From the NCBI GenBank assembly GCA_002099365.1, contig MSED01000004.1, forward strand, positions 992,001 through 1,056,000: DNA of 64,000 bases, read 5' to 3'. Below the pieces are notes generated by a model, which did not search any database, was not told where the DNA came from, and was given only the letters and a program-made list of their open reading frames with translations. Origin of the DNA: Phialophora verrucosa. Lineage: Eukaryota > Ascomycota > Eurotiomycetes > Chaetothyriales > Herpotrichiellaceae. This document shows, piece by piece, positions 1-11,381 of this stretch. The translations under genes and the position numbers were made by a program. Each line of letters begins with the position of its first letter. Within the stretch, counting starts at the first letter, position 1.

Positions 1-557
1 CAGCTGACGCCTGGCACAGCTGACGCCGCGCCCAACAGACCGAATTCCCAGACCGACAGGCCACAAAGAAACCATTTCGTCTGCCTCACAGTTTCGACGC
101 ACACAAGATCGCGTCTAGAATTAGAAACTGGTCGACCCCCTACAAGCAAGGCTGCTGTTGCTTGGAGAATGGGAACGAAGACTAGAAAACTTTAGACAAA
201 GAATCTCCTGCTAAACAGGGAATCATCAGCTATTTTAGTCTCAATTCATTATGTCTGAGCACAATGTGGCTTTATGGGAGAACAAAGAAACATTGTACAT
301 GATTGTCAACATGGCGACTCAACACAATGTTCAGAACCACCACGCCACCTCAGCCGACACTTCGTAGATTTCAGACAGTCCGGATTATATATATCGCACC
401 CTTCCACTCAGGATCTCTCTGAACGTCGTTTTTGACAAACTTTCTGCGTCTGCGAGCACCTCCTGCGACCCTTGCTTATATATAGGTATCTTCAGCCTCA
501 TACATTTGAATCTTCGAAAGCATCCGCCTTCAGGCTTACGCTCCAACAATCTGCACC
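1..557. other. 5' intergenic stretch, upstream of first gene
   Basis: No gene can be supported here. An 11-base direct repeat (cagctgacgcc at 1 and 17) opens the window. Two TATA-like runs (about 386-394 and 476-484) lie 75-170 bases upstream of the ATG at 558 and could belong to the promoter and 5' leader of the next gene. Reverse-strand reading frames here have no recognisable content. Confidence 0.4.
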
Positions 558-2498
558 ATGGACGACAACCTCCTCGAGGCCCCGAACAATATCTGGGTGA
601 CGACTGCCACTGCTCCAGGAATGAGCATACCCGCATGGCTTTACCGCCGGTGTCTATATCTGCTGGACGAAGAGTCGACACCTGACTCGGCCGATATCAT
701 GGGCCGCATTCGAAACGATCTGGTAAGACAGACCGGTATACGTATTCCCGGCCGTCTCATGAGGGCCATAGCGCTAACATATACGGACATGAACCACTAC
801 CGACGTAATCGGATTTACAATTTTACCGAAGCTCAAATGCGGCCCGGCGAGGGCGACATTCAAATTCAGCCGGTCGCCTCAGTTCGTCGGGAGGCGACGA
901 CAACGGTTGGCGACCCGGGATCTTTGCTTGGGCTCCCTACTCTGAGCAACGATACCCCTCTGGGCCCACGGCCCACTGACCGGGAAATTGGCAATGTAGG
1001 TGCCAGTGGTTCCACGGAAGGGTCCAAGGGGTCGATGTTGCAAGATCACACATCGACAACAGCTGCGGCTACCGCAAGTGAGGCGGAGAGAGCGGCACAA
1101 GAAGAGAGTGACCGACTGGAAGCCGCGCAAATTCTCCTGAGCATCTATAATCAAGTATCTGAAGCAGCCTCCGTGACTGTTGACTTGGAGCTTACAGAAG
1201 AAACAGGGACTACGAACCATGGAAATAACTCTGGAAATAACTCTCCATCTCAACACCAGAGGGGGGCTTCCAGTCCAGGGGATGACCATGATGTAGCAGT
1301 CGATCACGATGCTAATGCAACTAGACAAGAGAAGCATCCTCAGCAAGGCTTGCTACTCGGTTTGGAGCAACAGGTGTCGCCCTCAACAGAACGAGAGCGC
1401 TCTGGTGCTCAAGCCCGTCTTCGTGCTCTTCTGCGCGATATCAAGGCCGCCGAGATCATCGGTACGCCTCTAGTTGGTGAACACGTGCAGCCGACTGACC
1501 AATACCTGTCTGGAGTTGAACAGCATCCCCTACTGCGGGACGAGAGAGGATTGATCAACCATGCCTCGCCGCATGAGCTTGAACGTCGGCCAGAGTTTCA
1601 ACCTCCCTCACGACAAGCCTCTCCAAGTCGGCCAAACCATCCTAGAGATAATTTCGATTTCCGAGGCGAGAATCCCGATCTGCATCATTATTCTGGCCCG
1701 AGCGGTTTGAACAGCGTAAATAGTCCTTTGAGGCACTTCCAAGCAAATCCAAATACTCCGCCACCACCGCAGAGAACATACGAGGTCGTCCTTGCAGCTG
1801 CTTCAAGAGTCCAAGTGGGGCCAAATTCGAGGCGTAGAAGAGCGAAGACGGCTGCTTCAGCGGGTACTACCAGTGCCAATAGATCTCGAGGTCATCCCCC
1901 GGGGCGCACACCGGCATCCCGCCGCCCACGCGCCCCTCGAAAGCCTGCAGCAATTGGAGCATCGGAGAGAGTGACCAGATCAACTACTGCCAAGCGGCAA
2001 AAGGAGAAACAGGATGCTGCTGACAAGGCCCAGGGCGACTCGGGCGAGCATTCAAAGGATACCAACGAGGGGGACAAGGAAGCTCCGCCTCCGACCAAGA
2101 CCACGCCCGGCTTGACACTGAAGGCCGGTATCGCGACAGGGCAAGATACTAAGAACACCGTGGAATCAGCACAAAGTAAGGACAAAGCCCCCGCGGAGGA
2201 CAAAGAACAAGGTAAGGGCGAGGCAAGCACGGGTGCGGAATCCCAATTGCAGAGTCCGGCGAATCGGCGCACCCCGAATACGCCCCGGAGACTGATCCTT
2301 CGTCCTCCCACCATAAGAAACCCCAGGCGACTAATTCTGAATCCTCCAAAAGCTCCCACGGACACCAAAAGACCCGCAGGCAAGTCTAGAAAGAGGGCAC
2401 GGGAGGACGAGCCACAGGGAGACGGTGACGCGGCGAAGAAGGTTGTCGATGGTGGGAAGGGGAAGCCCCCGACGAAGAAAAGCCGCACGCGTAAGTAA
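558..2498 (+). CDS. Unknown basic, mostly disordered protein (646 aa)
   Basis: I do not recognise this protein. A single uninterrupted exon encodes 646 residues. Residues 1 to about 95 look folded (IPAWLYRRCLYLLDEE..., RIPGRLMRAIALTYTDMNHYRR). The rest is low-complexity, rich in Ser, Pro, Glu, Gln and Lys. A near-repeat, RRLILRPP then RRLILNPP, occurs near residues 580-600. The C-terminus is strongly basic (KSRKRAREDE..., KKSRTRK) and looks like a nuclear localisation signal, so a nuclear or nucleic-acid-binding role is plausible but inferred only from composition. The ATG at 558 follows TATA-like sequence and is the first in frame. The length of the frame and its biased composition support it being real. 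Several overlapping antisense frames are shadows of this composition. Confidence 0.6.
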   Translation: MDDNLLEAPNNIWVTTATAPGMSIPAWLYRRCLYLLDEESTPDSADIMGRIRNDLVRQTGIRIPGRLMRAIALTYTDMNHYRRNRIYNFTEAQMRPGEGDIQIQPVASVRREATTTVGDPGSLLGLPTLSNDTPLGPRPTDREIGNVGASGSTEGSKGSMLQDHTSTTAAATASEAERAAQEESDRLEAAQILLSIYNQVSEAASVTVDLELTEETGTTNHGNNSGNNSPSQHQRGASSPGDDHDVAVDHDANATRQEKHPQQGLLLGLEQQVSPSTERERSGAQARLRALLRDIKAAEIIGTPLVGEHVQPTDQYLSGVEQHPLLRDERGLINHASPHELERRPEFQPPSRQASPSRPNHPRDNFDFRGENPDLHHYSGPSGLNSVNSPLRHFQANPNTPPPPQRTYEVVLAAASRVQVGPNSRRRRAKTAASAGTTSANRSRGHPPGRTPASRRPRAPRKPAAIGASERVTRSTTAKRQKEKQDAADKAQGDSGEHSKDTNEGDKEAPPPTKTTPGLTLKAGIATGQDTKNTVESAQSKDKAPAEDKEQGKGEASTGAESQLQSPANRRTPNTPRRLILRPPTIRNPRRLILNPPKAPTDTKRPAGKSRKRAREDEPQGDGDAAKKVVDGGKGKPPTKKSRTRK

Positions 2499-2824
2499 GT
2501 GTTTTTTTGGTGCAGGTTTATCCTCGTGTCAGTCACACGATAGCAATTGATTATAAAGGTTTAATATAATTTACCAGCTCTGCCCGGTATATATGCAAGC
2601 GACCTGACGGCGGACCCCACATATTAGCAGATATGGCAATATTACCGTCTCTCCAACTGTGATGTATGCGAACCCCAACGCCGCGCCTTTAAAGAATCAT
2701 AGCGTCCACAGACCCTTCTCCGGTCATCTCTCCCTCCATAGAGGATACAAATCAGAAAGGGAACGCGCACGGGATACAGGACGTCCGAGTTCAAATCTGT
2801 ATACTCAGATCCGCCATTCTCGCC
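2499..2824. promoter_or_regulatory. Intergenic spacer before the reductase gene
   Basis: A 326-base spacer, AT-rich in its first third. It should hold the 3' end of the upstream unknown gene and the promoter of the epimerase/reductase gene. I see no specific operator. Confidence 0.3.
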
Positions 2825-4040
2825 ATGTCCCACTCAATCCTCCTCACCGGCGTGTCGGGCTACCTCGGCGGCAGTCTCCTGGCGCAGATTGGCAATCCGG
2901 ACTCCAACACCACCCATGCCGCCCTCCCAGCATACAAGAAACTGTTCGCCCTCGTGCGGACGGACGCCCAAGCCTCGGCGGTGAGGACGTGCGGCGCGGA
3001 GCCGCTCCGCATCGACGTCACCGACCCGGCGGCCGTCCAGGCGGCGCTCCTCGAGCACGACATCACGGTGGTGTTCTTCCTGATCGACGCGCTCCGCGCC
3101 GACACGCAGGCGCACTTCATCGACGCGCTCGCCGCGGTGAAGGCCAAAATCTCAGCCGCCGCCGGTGGCAACTCAGACGCGACAGTCCACTTCCTACACA
3201 CCAGCGGGGCGAAGATCTTCTCCAGCCACGCCGGCGCGCCGACGGACGGCCCGCTCTTCGACGACGACCCGGCCCTGCTCGCCGTGCAGAAGGCGCAGCG
3301 GCCGGTAGTGCCGCTCCTGGCGTCCGCCATCGCCGCCAACACCGGCGTCGTCGAGCGGGCCGAGCGGCTCGGCGTGCGCAGCTACGTCTTCGTGCCGTGC
3401 ATCGTGTACGGCCAAGGCCGCGGGTTCGGGAACCGCATCTCCATCCAGACGGTCGCGATCGTCAAGGCCGCCAGGGCCGCGCGGCGCGTCTATTCCGTCG
3501 ACGACGACGAGGGCCCGCCCGCGATCTGGCCCGTGTGCCACGTCGACGACAATACTGGGCTGTACCTCGCGTTGCTGGGCGCCATTCTGGCCGGGAGGAA
3601 CCCCGCGAGCGGACCTCGCGGCTACTATCTTGCTTCGTCGGGGAGTGTGCACTGGAAGGACCTGTACGGGGCGATGGCGCGCAGGTTGGCCGAGAAGGGC
3701 GTAGTCGAAGATGCGGCTGTCATTCCCGCGGCGGGCGACGTCGAGGTTTTGACCAAGATGGGCAAAGGCATAGGTTGTCCGCCGGAGTTGGTCGCCTTGC
3801 AGCTGGGGGGAAGGTACGTTTGGTTATGTTACATGATGTTACGCTTCATGTTTCCTTCCGTATCTTGATGATTCTGCGGGAGCCAGGGCCCCCCTCTGAC
3901 TATTACACCACAGGTGCACATTCACGGCTCGACATGGCGGTGCGGAACTCGGGTGGACCCCGCGATTCAAGCCCGAACATATCCTCGAAACGGCGGCCGA
4001 GGAGGTCGATTTGATACTGGAGAATCTGGCGGACCCGTGA
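2825..4040 (+). CDS. NAD(P)-dependent epimerase/dehydratase-family reductase
   Basis: Extended short-chain dehydrogenase with a Rossmann fold. The N-terminus reads SILLTGVSGYLGGSLL, the GxxGxxG nucleotide-binding motif at residues 9-15. Later family features are HFLHTSGAKIF, VFVPCIVYGQGRGFGN and WPVCHVDDNTGLYLALL. Exons are 2825-3813 and 3914-4040. The gtacgt donor at 3814 and the cag before 3914 join AG to G and restore an ending (HGGAELGWTPRF...PEHILETAAEE) typical of fungal NAD-epimerases. The uninterrupted frame would instead lose it. The spliced product is 371 residues. The canonical YxxxK is not obvious; the segment after the Ser-containing strand is divergent. The substrate is unknown. 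Third positions are visibly richer in G+C than in the gene upstream. Confidence 0.85.
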
Positions 4041-4739
4041 TGCGAGGCCCGTTATTGCTGACGACGCCAGATAAGTACCGAGCCCCTTGAGCAAAAGGGA
4101 GAAAAGGAGAGGAGAGGAAAGGGAAGGCAAGGCTGTCGAGGTTCGCTACAGCATTTCTGAGATGCATAGAGGAAAAGAGTCAGAACCATCAATTACCAGC
4201 CCTGCCGTGTTGGACGCATGCATGATGTGTACATGTATACATGTACATTTAGGTATTAGATTACATATAAAGCGAGCATATACACATGCAAACGTACATA
4301 CAATATCAGATCATGTAACGACGACCTGGAGTTCACATGTGCTGTCTCTTCTACGAAAGAATTCCAACACTGTATACACCCGGGTTCGGATGAGTGGCTC
4401 TGGCAATTTTGCCTGCCGATACTTTCGTGGGCGTGCCTGATGTTTGTTTCTCGGCATCTAGGGTTCGAGCAGGCAGGTAGGCAGGCAGACAGAGACAGAG
4501 ACAGACGGAGCGTGCGTGGAAGAAGTTGGAAAAGTAGACTTAAAATGTTATAAAAACGTCGGTGATTCCCCGTCGATGGCCGTGGTGACCGCTGTGGCCG
4601 CGGCGACCGTGGCTAGACTCCCTTTCTAAAGGACAAGACAAGGATACTCACCTCAGCGACTCCGACTCCGACTCCAACTCCAATGCCGATTCCATCCCGT
4701 CCGTAGGCCGTCTGAAAAATGTGCCGAACACCCAAATCT
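4041..4739. other. Intergenic region with simple-sequence tracts
   Basis: This lies between convergent genes. It holds alternating gtacatgtatacatgtac-type sequence near 4228-4250, an aggcaggtaggcaggcagacagagacag-like purine/pyrimidine tract near 4470-4510, and a GACTCC-type hexamer run near 4660-4690 that reads as Gly-Val repeats on the reverse strand. No gene can be supported. Confidence 0.4.
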
Positions 4740-7249
4740 CTAAGCCGGAGCAGAGACACTCTCCCTAACGGGCTCCGCAATGGCAGGTACATCTTTCGTG
4801 TCAATGGACTTGTCCTTGTCCTTCTCTTGTGCATTGTCCTCTTCGAGTTCATCCACATCCTCGAGATCCTCCCTCCGCAACGCCCTACAGACTCCTCCCT
4901 TGGAACAGAACATAACTTTGGATACGATGCCTTTGACCACGGTCCTTCCCCAGCCCTTCAGACGTCTGAGCTCAGAATCCTTCGTCGTCATTGGCGCGAT
5001 GATCGTTTTCACGCCGACCTGTTCCATCACTAGCGCGCCGAGCAGAGTGACGTACAGGAAGGGGTGCTGGAGAATTTCGACAGCAAAGGCATTGAGTGTC
5101 GCACGAGCGTGCGGGATGTATGAGGTGGCGATGGTTGATCGTTGAGACGGCGATTGTGACTGTACATATGAGGCGAGATACAAAAGATTGGTGCAGATTG
5201 TCCCGTTTGGCGACGGCAATGCGTTGTCGGTGCCGGGTTTCAGGCGGATGATTTGTTCGGCAGGGGAGGAAGCTCTGGGGTGAGGACATTGGAAGTATCC
5301 TCCCGTAGCGGACGCGATAAAGTGTTCGTCAAGATAGGATTGAAGGCGAACTGCCCAGTCAAGGTAGGGTTGGGACAGGCTAAGGTCGTAGAGGGCCAGG
5401 TTCGCTTGCGTCAAGTACGCGTAGTCGTCCACGAAGGCGACATTTGCGTCTTCCTGACTTGGGTTGGACGATGCGCGAGAATAGATCCGGGATAGTTGGC
5501 CTGTAGTCTCATTGTACATTCCCCTCCGGATGAATGCTGCTGCTTTCTCTGCAGCTTCCTGACATCGCTGTGCTCGGTGTCTGTCGACTGTGGATAGTGT
5601 GTTGGCTGCACGAGCCAGGGCCGCAATGGCGAGTGCATTCCAAGAAGTAATGATCTTGGTGTCAACTCGTGGTTGTTCGCGCTTCGCTTTGCGGTACTCG
5701 GCCAGTTTGGTACGACCGGATTTGATCACCCGAACTACTTCTTCCTCAGCAAGGCCAAATTCTTTGGCAAGCACAGAGGGTGTAGCGGTAATATGTAGCA
5801 CGTTTTGTGTTAGGAACTCGTCGTGCATGTCGTGTTGTGCAGGCACATTACCATCAGCCTTGACGCCAAAATGTCGAGCAAGGATGGACGCGTCTCGCTC
5901 TCCTAGTACCGATTGAAACTCCTTAAGTGTCCAGACGTAAAATGCGCCCTCCTTTGTGTCATCTGCAACGGCACCATTGCTGAGGGGCAAAAGCGTGCTC
6001 CGTGAATCCGCATCTTCGCTAGAGTACCAGCCGCCTTTTGGGTGTACTATGGGCGACTCCGGGTTGGTAAAATACTCGACGAGGTTATATATCGTCCCCA
6101 GGATCTCCGGATCACGGCCCAAAGCCCACGCATCGCAGAAGCAACCAAGCAGCTGAGCGTTGTCACACATCATCTTCTCGAAATGAGGTAGATTCCAATC
6201 GGCTGTGACGCTGTACCGGTGGAAGCCGTAACCGAGCTGATCTCTCAAACCAGAACGTGACATTGCGAGAAGGGTATGTAATGACATCCGCGCAGCTGTC
6301 AGGCATGAGTCCTTGCCCAAGATTCCAGGGACGGGACTGAAGAAGCCAAAGCGCGTATGAGTAGAAGGTTGAGCGATGGCTGCTCCGATCCGAAGGAGAA
6401 AAGTAAGATTACAGGGCGTGGGAAACTTCGGTGCTGTTGCACTCGGGCTAAAGCCGCCGTGCGTGGGGTCATATCGAGACACAAAATGGGTCAGTGCTTC
6501 GTCTAGAAGATCCAGGTCCAAAGGCTCAGGCGGATCCGACGACGACTCGGCCTCCGGGGCCTGGCCATCCGGATGTGAATGGATCCCCTCTCCGGCGAAG
6601 GCAAGCAACTGATCCGTAATCTCTGAAGACGACTGCAGACAACGTTCGCGTTGAGTGGTCCATACATCCTTCATCTTTGTGAGAATCTCGATGAACGTGA
6701 CGGGAGCCTCGTCATGGGGAGTGGCCTGCTTGAGATTGGTGGTAGGCGTGGGGCCAGGCCAATAGGTGCCTCCAAAGACTGGCTTGAGATCTGGTGTCAG
6801 GAACACGTTCAGGGGCCACCCGCCTGCACCTGTCGTTGCCGTAACATAGCTCATATAGATGTCGTCGAGATCCGGGCGGACTTCTCGATCGAGTTTTATG
6901 GGGATGAAGTAGCTGTTGAGAATCTCGGCTACTTCAGGAGAGTTGAAGGACTCCCTTTCCATCACGTGGCACCCTTGGGGCCGTGTCAGTCCGGACGTGT
7001 GGATGTAGCATGGTTCTCTTACAGTGACAGGCATGGTAGCCGATGCTCAGAAAGATAAGCCGTTGATGTTGCTTTGCCAAAGCCAGCGTATTCTCCGACC
7101 ACTCCTGCCATGCTACAGGGTTGTCCTTGTGTTCTCGGAGCTGTTCGAGTTAGCAACGGACCATCTGCGACGCTGGGGAACCTTACATAAGGGGACGAAC
7201 TGTTTGCCAGGACATTTTGCAACGCCAATTCAGGTTCACTATTGCCCAT
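4740..7249 (-). CDS. DUF255 / SPATA20-like thioredoxin-fold protein
   Basis: Homologue of the YyaL/SPATA20 family: an N-terminal thioredoxin-like DUF255 domain followed by a six-hairpin (alpha/alpha toroid) glycosidase-like region. The biochemical role of the family is not settled. Exons (reverse strand) are 7249-7187, 7140-7023 and 6973-4740. Splicing the 46-bp and 49-bp introns gives 804 residues and rebuilds the family block SSSPYLREHKDNPVAWQEW, then RLIFLSIGYHACHWCHVMER. The Trp codon of CHWCHVM is split by the second intron. Further family signatures are GGWPLNVFLTPDLKPVFGG, LPHFEKMMCDNAQLL and SWNALAIAALARAA. The ATG at 7249 (MGNSEPELALQN) was chosen because the longer frame opens only with a GTG. 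The first two exons are lost if the single longest frame is used. Confidence 0.92.
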
Positions 7250-7740
7250 TGAGATTAGCAGCCGGGCGGACACGGGGCCTTCCTGTTCTGGCTGAATGTG
7301 AATATAGCAGGATGTAGAATCGCGGTTGACGGTCGCCAGACGATCTCCCGAAGAAGTCCGGTTAAGAATAAAGGTGAAAAGTCTGATGCTTGAGATGGCA
7401 CGTGGATCGAGTTTTTGGCAAGGCTCTGCAAAGTTTGCGGTTGGGGTCGGAAACCGCCGGCAAGGTGCAGGGCCGCCGCGAGTTCTTTTGCGCCACCGAC
7501 CGAGATCGATGCAGGAATTCAGGAGAGGCGTAATTCGAGGGATGGGAATGCTGAAGTAACGGATCGCTTACGCGCAGAGATTTTCATCGGACAAGCACAA
7601 CAGGCAAAAGCGACAATCAAGTGAAGATGCAGCGGTCAGCCAATCAGAGGCGAGCCGTGCACGATATCAGCCCGCTTACATAATCTGGGGTCGAGCACGT
7701 GTGGCACGTGATGCACGTGGGGCAGATAACGAACGATGCT
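7250..7740 (-). promoter_or_regulatory. Promoter region of the DUF255 gene
   Basis: This 491-base spacer separates two reverse-strand genes. It holds a CCAAT box at 7640-7644 and the CACGTG cluster listed separately. No open reading frame here looks real. Confidence 0.45.
7696..7719. promoter_or_regulatory. Three CACGTG E-boxes at exact 9-bp spacing
   Basis: Perfect CACGTG palindromes begin at 7696, 7705 and 7714. The trinucleotides after them are tgg, atg and ggg, so only the hexamer is repeated. CACGTG is the core site of bHLH/bHLH-Zip regulators such as Cbf1-, SREBP- or Pho4-type factors. The cluster is about 450 bp upstream of the DUF255 start and about 20 bp beyond the stop of the WD40 gene, so it most likely serves the DUF255 promoter. 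Confidence 0.6.
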
Positions 7741-9014
7741 CTATTGTTCATCGATGGCCATCTTTTCCAATGTCTCCTGTTCTTCCGACTCCATCAATGC
7801 ACGCAACTCTGCTTCCTCCTCCTCGGTCAGCATACCTAGATCCGTCTTGGGTTCGGGTTCTTGCTCGAGGAGTTTGGGATGTTTGGCCTCCTCCACCGCC
7901 TTGCTCAAATCCGCAGGTGCAACACTCCATCGCCGGAGGGTTGCGTCAATGCTCACACTGATGACGAGATCGCCCACCAGAGCAAGCCCTGTCACTTCTT
8001 CATAGTGCCCGGTGAAAATGTGATAAAGATCTCCCGTCGCTGTATTCCAGACACGGACATTCTCGTCTCTGCAGGCTGTTATTACCCAGCCATATCTTGC
8101 ATGAGTGACGACATCCCGTACAAAATCTGGATGGGTCAGTGTGGTTTCGGCTTTCCAGCCGCCTGTCCGCAGGAGATGCTTTGCTGTTTTATCGGCTGAT
8201 GCTGTCCAGAGGTCTCCGTCATCGTCGAAGTGTAACTTGTAAACACTAGTAGCGTGTGCTAGAATGGGCGGCGTCAATGCAAACTTGTGCGCTGTGATCT
8301 CTGATACGCTTGGGATGGCGAAGGAGAAGATTTCCTGTTTCGAGGTCGACGCGAATACCACAGGCGAGTCGGGCGAAGAGAGAGGATCCAGGATCAGGCA
8401 TTCGACACCACGGGCGCCGGGCTTGATAGAACCTATGGATTGGCCATCCAAGCTCCAAAACCGAATATCACCATCTGCTCCACCCGATATTATAACCTGC
8501 TGTTTGTCCGGGGTTGGAGCTACCATCAGGCACTTTACGAAATCTCTGTGAGCCGGAAATGAAGCCTGGTCAATGACAGTACCGTCTTGAAACGAGTATC
8601 TCCATATTGACTTGTCCCAGCAGCCACTGAGGACGTGCGAAGCCGTGCCAGCTGCGCCAGGGGTTGGCCCGCCATGGAAAGCCAGGCTGGTCAGGGGTGC
8701 TTGAGGGCCACTGGGTGTCCTTGATAACTCATTTGTAGATAGTCTTAGGCCACTGACCAATCCGCCGGCTTCGGCAACAAAGACAACATCTCCTGTCGGG
8801 TCGAAGTAGTAGTTGATTGCGACTGCTAATATCTTGGTTGGGAACCTCACTGGGTCTCCTAATGTATTTGCTGCCTTCTGCCGTTTGCGCTCAATTTCAG
8901 CCAGAGAGGTGCTGCAGGAGGATCAGCAAGTTCATGCAAGATATACATCGCGGCCGCAACGTACTCTGTTTGAAAGTAATTACCCGCTTGTTCGGCGGCA
9001 TTGGATGTGGCCAT
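7741..9014 (-). CDS. WD40-repeat protein (406 aa)
   Basis: A beta-propeller scaffold. WD-like repeats recur throughout (HVLSGCWDKSIWRYSF, VIISGGADGDIRFWSL, DLWTASADKTAKHL, WVITACRDENVRVWNT, LVISVSIDATLRRWSV). They are followed by an acidic tail (LTEEEEAELRALMESEEQE). Exons (reverse strand) are 9014-8965 and 8911-7741. The gtacgt donor and tgcag acceptor join to give MATSNAAEQAGNYFQT then DTSLAEIERKRQKAA, 406 residues in all. An unspliced start inside exon 2 would lose the conserved-looking N-terminus. I cannot assign the complex it serves. It is divergent from the Scd6-like gene, with 359 bp between the two starts. Confidence 0.85.
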
Positions 9015-9373
9015 GATTGTTGATGAAGAGATGGGGAGCGCCCAGGGACTGAACTGTGAGGGTTAAGAAAGGTAACACTGCAAACACTGCAAACTCTACA
9101 AACCCTCCAAATGCGGCCAATCTGTCACCTTCGCTTCACCGTTTTTTTTCGCGCCAAGACAATGGCTCGAGTTGAGCACAGTGACATTTCGCGCAAATGT
9201 ACATCTCGAGATCTGTTCCTCGCAGCCCCAAATTCACTCTGCTGTTCTGTCCACCATCATCAGCAAACAGCCTTTCGGAACCACACTCTCCAAGGAATTC
9301 TTCCTCCTACCCTAGCCTCCCGTCTCTCTTGTCCTCATGTAAAAACAGCGTCATCTCTCTACCTCCCCTTAAC
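9015..9373. promoter_or_regulatory. Divergent promoter, WD40 gene / Scd6-like gene
   Basis: A 359-base head-to-head spacer with pyrimidine-rich runs (about 9280-9350) next to the forward gene. Both flanking genes are housekeeping in type, so shared regulation is possible. No specific operator was recognised. Confidence 0.4.
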
Positions 9374-11381
9374 ATGGACATGGATCATCTAATCGGTCAG
9401 CGTTTCAATCTCATTTCTAAAAGTGAAATTCGGTAGGTGCGCCTCAATTCGAGCTCAAGATTTGCTCTAACCACCTCGCGCATATAGCTACGTGGGCACC
9501 CTACACGAGATCAATCCAGAACAGTCAACGATCGCCCTGGAAAATGTCTTTTCTTTTGGCACCGAAGACCGCAGAGTCGAGAAATTTGTCCCTCCCTCGC
9601 AACAGAAATATGGCTTCATTGTCTTTCGCGGTAGTGACGTGAAGGACATCAAAATAGCTGAGGATGAACCGGCACACCCCTCTCCTCCACAGAGCATACC
9701 CAATGATCCTGCTATCCTGGTATGTCGTGTGCCTTCCTCTCGCCTTCCCAGTTCCAATGATGAAATATTTCGGATGTAAATTCACAGACCTGTTCTGAAA
9801 GCGCAAAGCTGTGTGGATATTTCCGTTGCCTTCCTTCTGATCTCTCTTGTCGTCTGATCCAATCTATCGATGTATAACACGCGTTATTAGCTTAGCTGAC
9901 CTGGTGTAACAATTCAGAATGCCTCACGACCAGGAGCCCCTCCCCTTGGGCCTCCACGGGACGGTCCATTTTCTCCTCCAGAGTTTCCGCATCCTCCGCC
10001 CTTCCCTGGTTACTATCCTCCCGGTCAATTTGGCAGAGGCTATGGCCCGCCTCCCGGAGGGTTTGGCCCTGGTCCAGGATTCCCGCCCTATGGGCCTCCA
10101 CCTCCAGGTTATTTCGGCCCTCCTGGCGGTCCGGGCTTTCCACAGGGACCTGGCCACCATCCATTTTCCCAGCACCCTCAACCTCCCATCGGTCCTCCAG
10201 GATTGCGCAACAATCTTCCGCAGCCACCTCCACAGTCCCGTCAAACTCCCCCCTCAACCACGCCTGGCGATCTCCCTGCGTCCGGTCTAACCTCCGAACT
10301 CCCGGGTAGCAATAAACCTCCAGAAAACACTTCTCCAGCACCTCCGGAAAAAGCTCAAGCCCCTGCCCCGGTACCTTCTCATGCACCGCAACCCGAGATC
10401 GCCGCGAAACCCGTTCCCACATCCGCTCTTGGTCCACCAGCAGCCGCAGCCGCTCCCGCCCCTCCCAAAGCCGCTCCCACAGGTCCCAAGAGCAACCGTG
10501 TTACACCCGCAGTCCCCTTAACCGTCAATCAAAAGTCGTTCGCGCCTCCTGTTTCCGCCTTCGATGCCTCGGCAACTAATGGTGCGGCGGCAAAGCCGCA
10601 AAAGCCTGTGACCTCGCAAGCCGCCATGGATGAAGCGGCGCGACAGGCGAAAGAGGCGGTTGCAGCTGCGATGGCCAAGCTAAACCCTCAAGCAGCCGCG
10701 GCGCAAAACAAGGCATCGTCTGCAACAGCTGCAGTTGACGCTCTCACGAAAAAGGTGGCCGAAATTTCGACAACAGCCGCACCAGTGAATGGGACTGCGC
10801 GCGGCGGTAGAGGGGGCTCCAGAGGAGGTCGGGGCAATTTTCAGCGTGGCAGCGGTCAGAAGAAAATGGAAATCCCAAAGTCTGATTACGACTTCGAATC
10901 CGCCAATGCAAAGTTCAGCAAAGAAGACTTGATCAAAGAGGCAATTGCTTCAGGATCACCACTTGAAGAACCCCCTGCACAGGAAGAAAGCGCTGGTGAG
11001 GCGGGATTATCGTCACCCGCCAGGAAAGACAGCCTACCCACGGCCGCACCTGCCTACAATAAGTCAACCTCGTTCTTCGACAATATCTCCTCAGAAGCAA
11101 AGGACCGAGAGGAGGGAAGTGATGGGCGAGTGGGTGGAAGACAAGTTCGAAGTGAAGAGTTCAAAAAGAACATTGAAACTTTTGGACAAGGTAATGTCGA
11201 TGGAGGGTATCGTGGCCGCGGTCGGGGCGGTGGATACGGGCGGGGAAGACAGTATGGAGGCACCTACCGAGGCGGTTATAACAACCGCGGATATGGTGGG
11301 TACAACAACTATCGTGGGAATCGCGGACGCGGCGGGCAGAGTCAAACACAGCCACAGGGACAGGCTGCTGGGCAGTCGTAG
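9374..11381 (+). CDS. sum2: LSm14/Scd6/Sum2-family mRNP protein
   Basis: A cytoplasmic mRNA-binding protein of P-bodies that represses translation and works with Dhh1-type helicase and decapping factors (family knowledge). Exons are 9374-9432, 9488-9719 and 9918-11381, giving 584 residues. The N-terminal LSm domain starts HLIGQRFNLISKSEIRYVGTLHEI and continues GTEDRR...PPSQQKYGFIVFRGSDVKDI. A long Pro/Gly/Ala-rich linker follows. Further on are the FDF box (SDYDFESANAKFSKEDL), the FFD box (NKSTSFFDNISSEAKDR) and the TFG box (RSEEFKKNIETFGQGN), flanked by RGG-type segments near residues 395-410 and at the C-terminus. Domain order and motif set match the family completely. Intron 1 splits the Arg codon before YVGTL; the other junction is between codons. 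Confidence 0.93.

Noticed and set aside
1892..2536. Antisense frame of 214 codons opposite the first gene
   Set aside because: A shadow of the biased composition of the forward gene.
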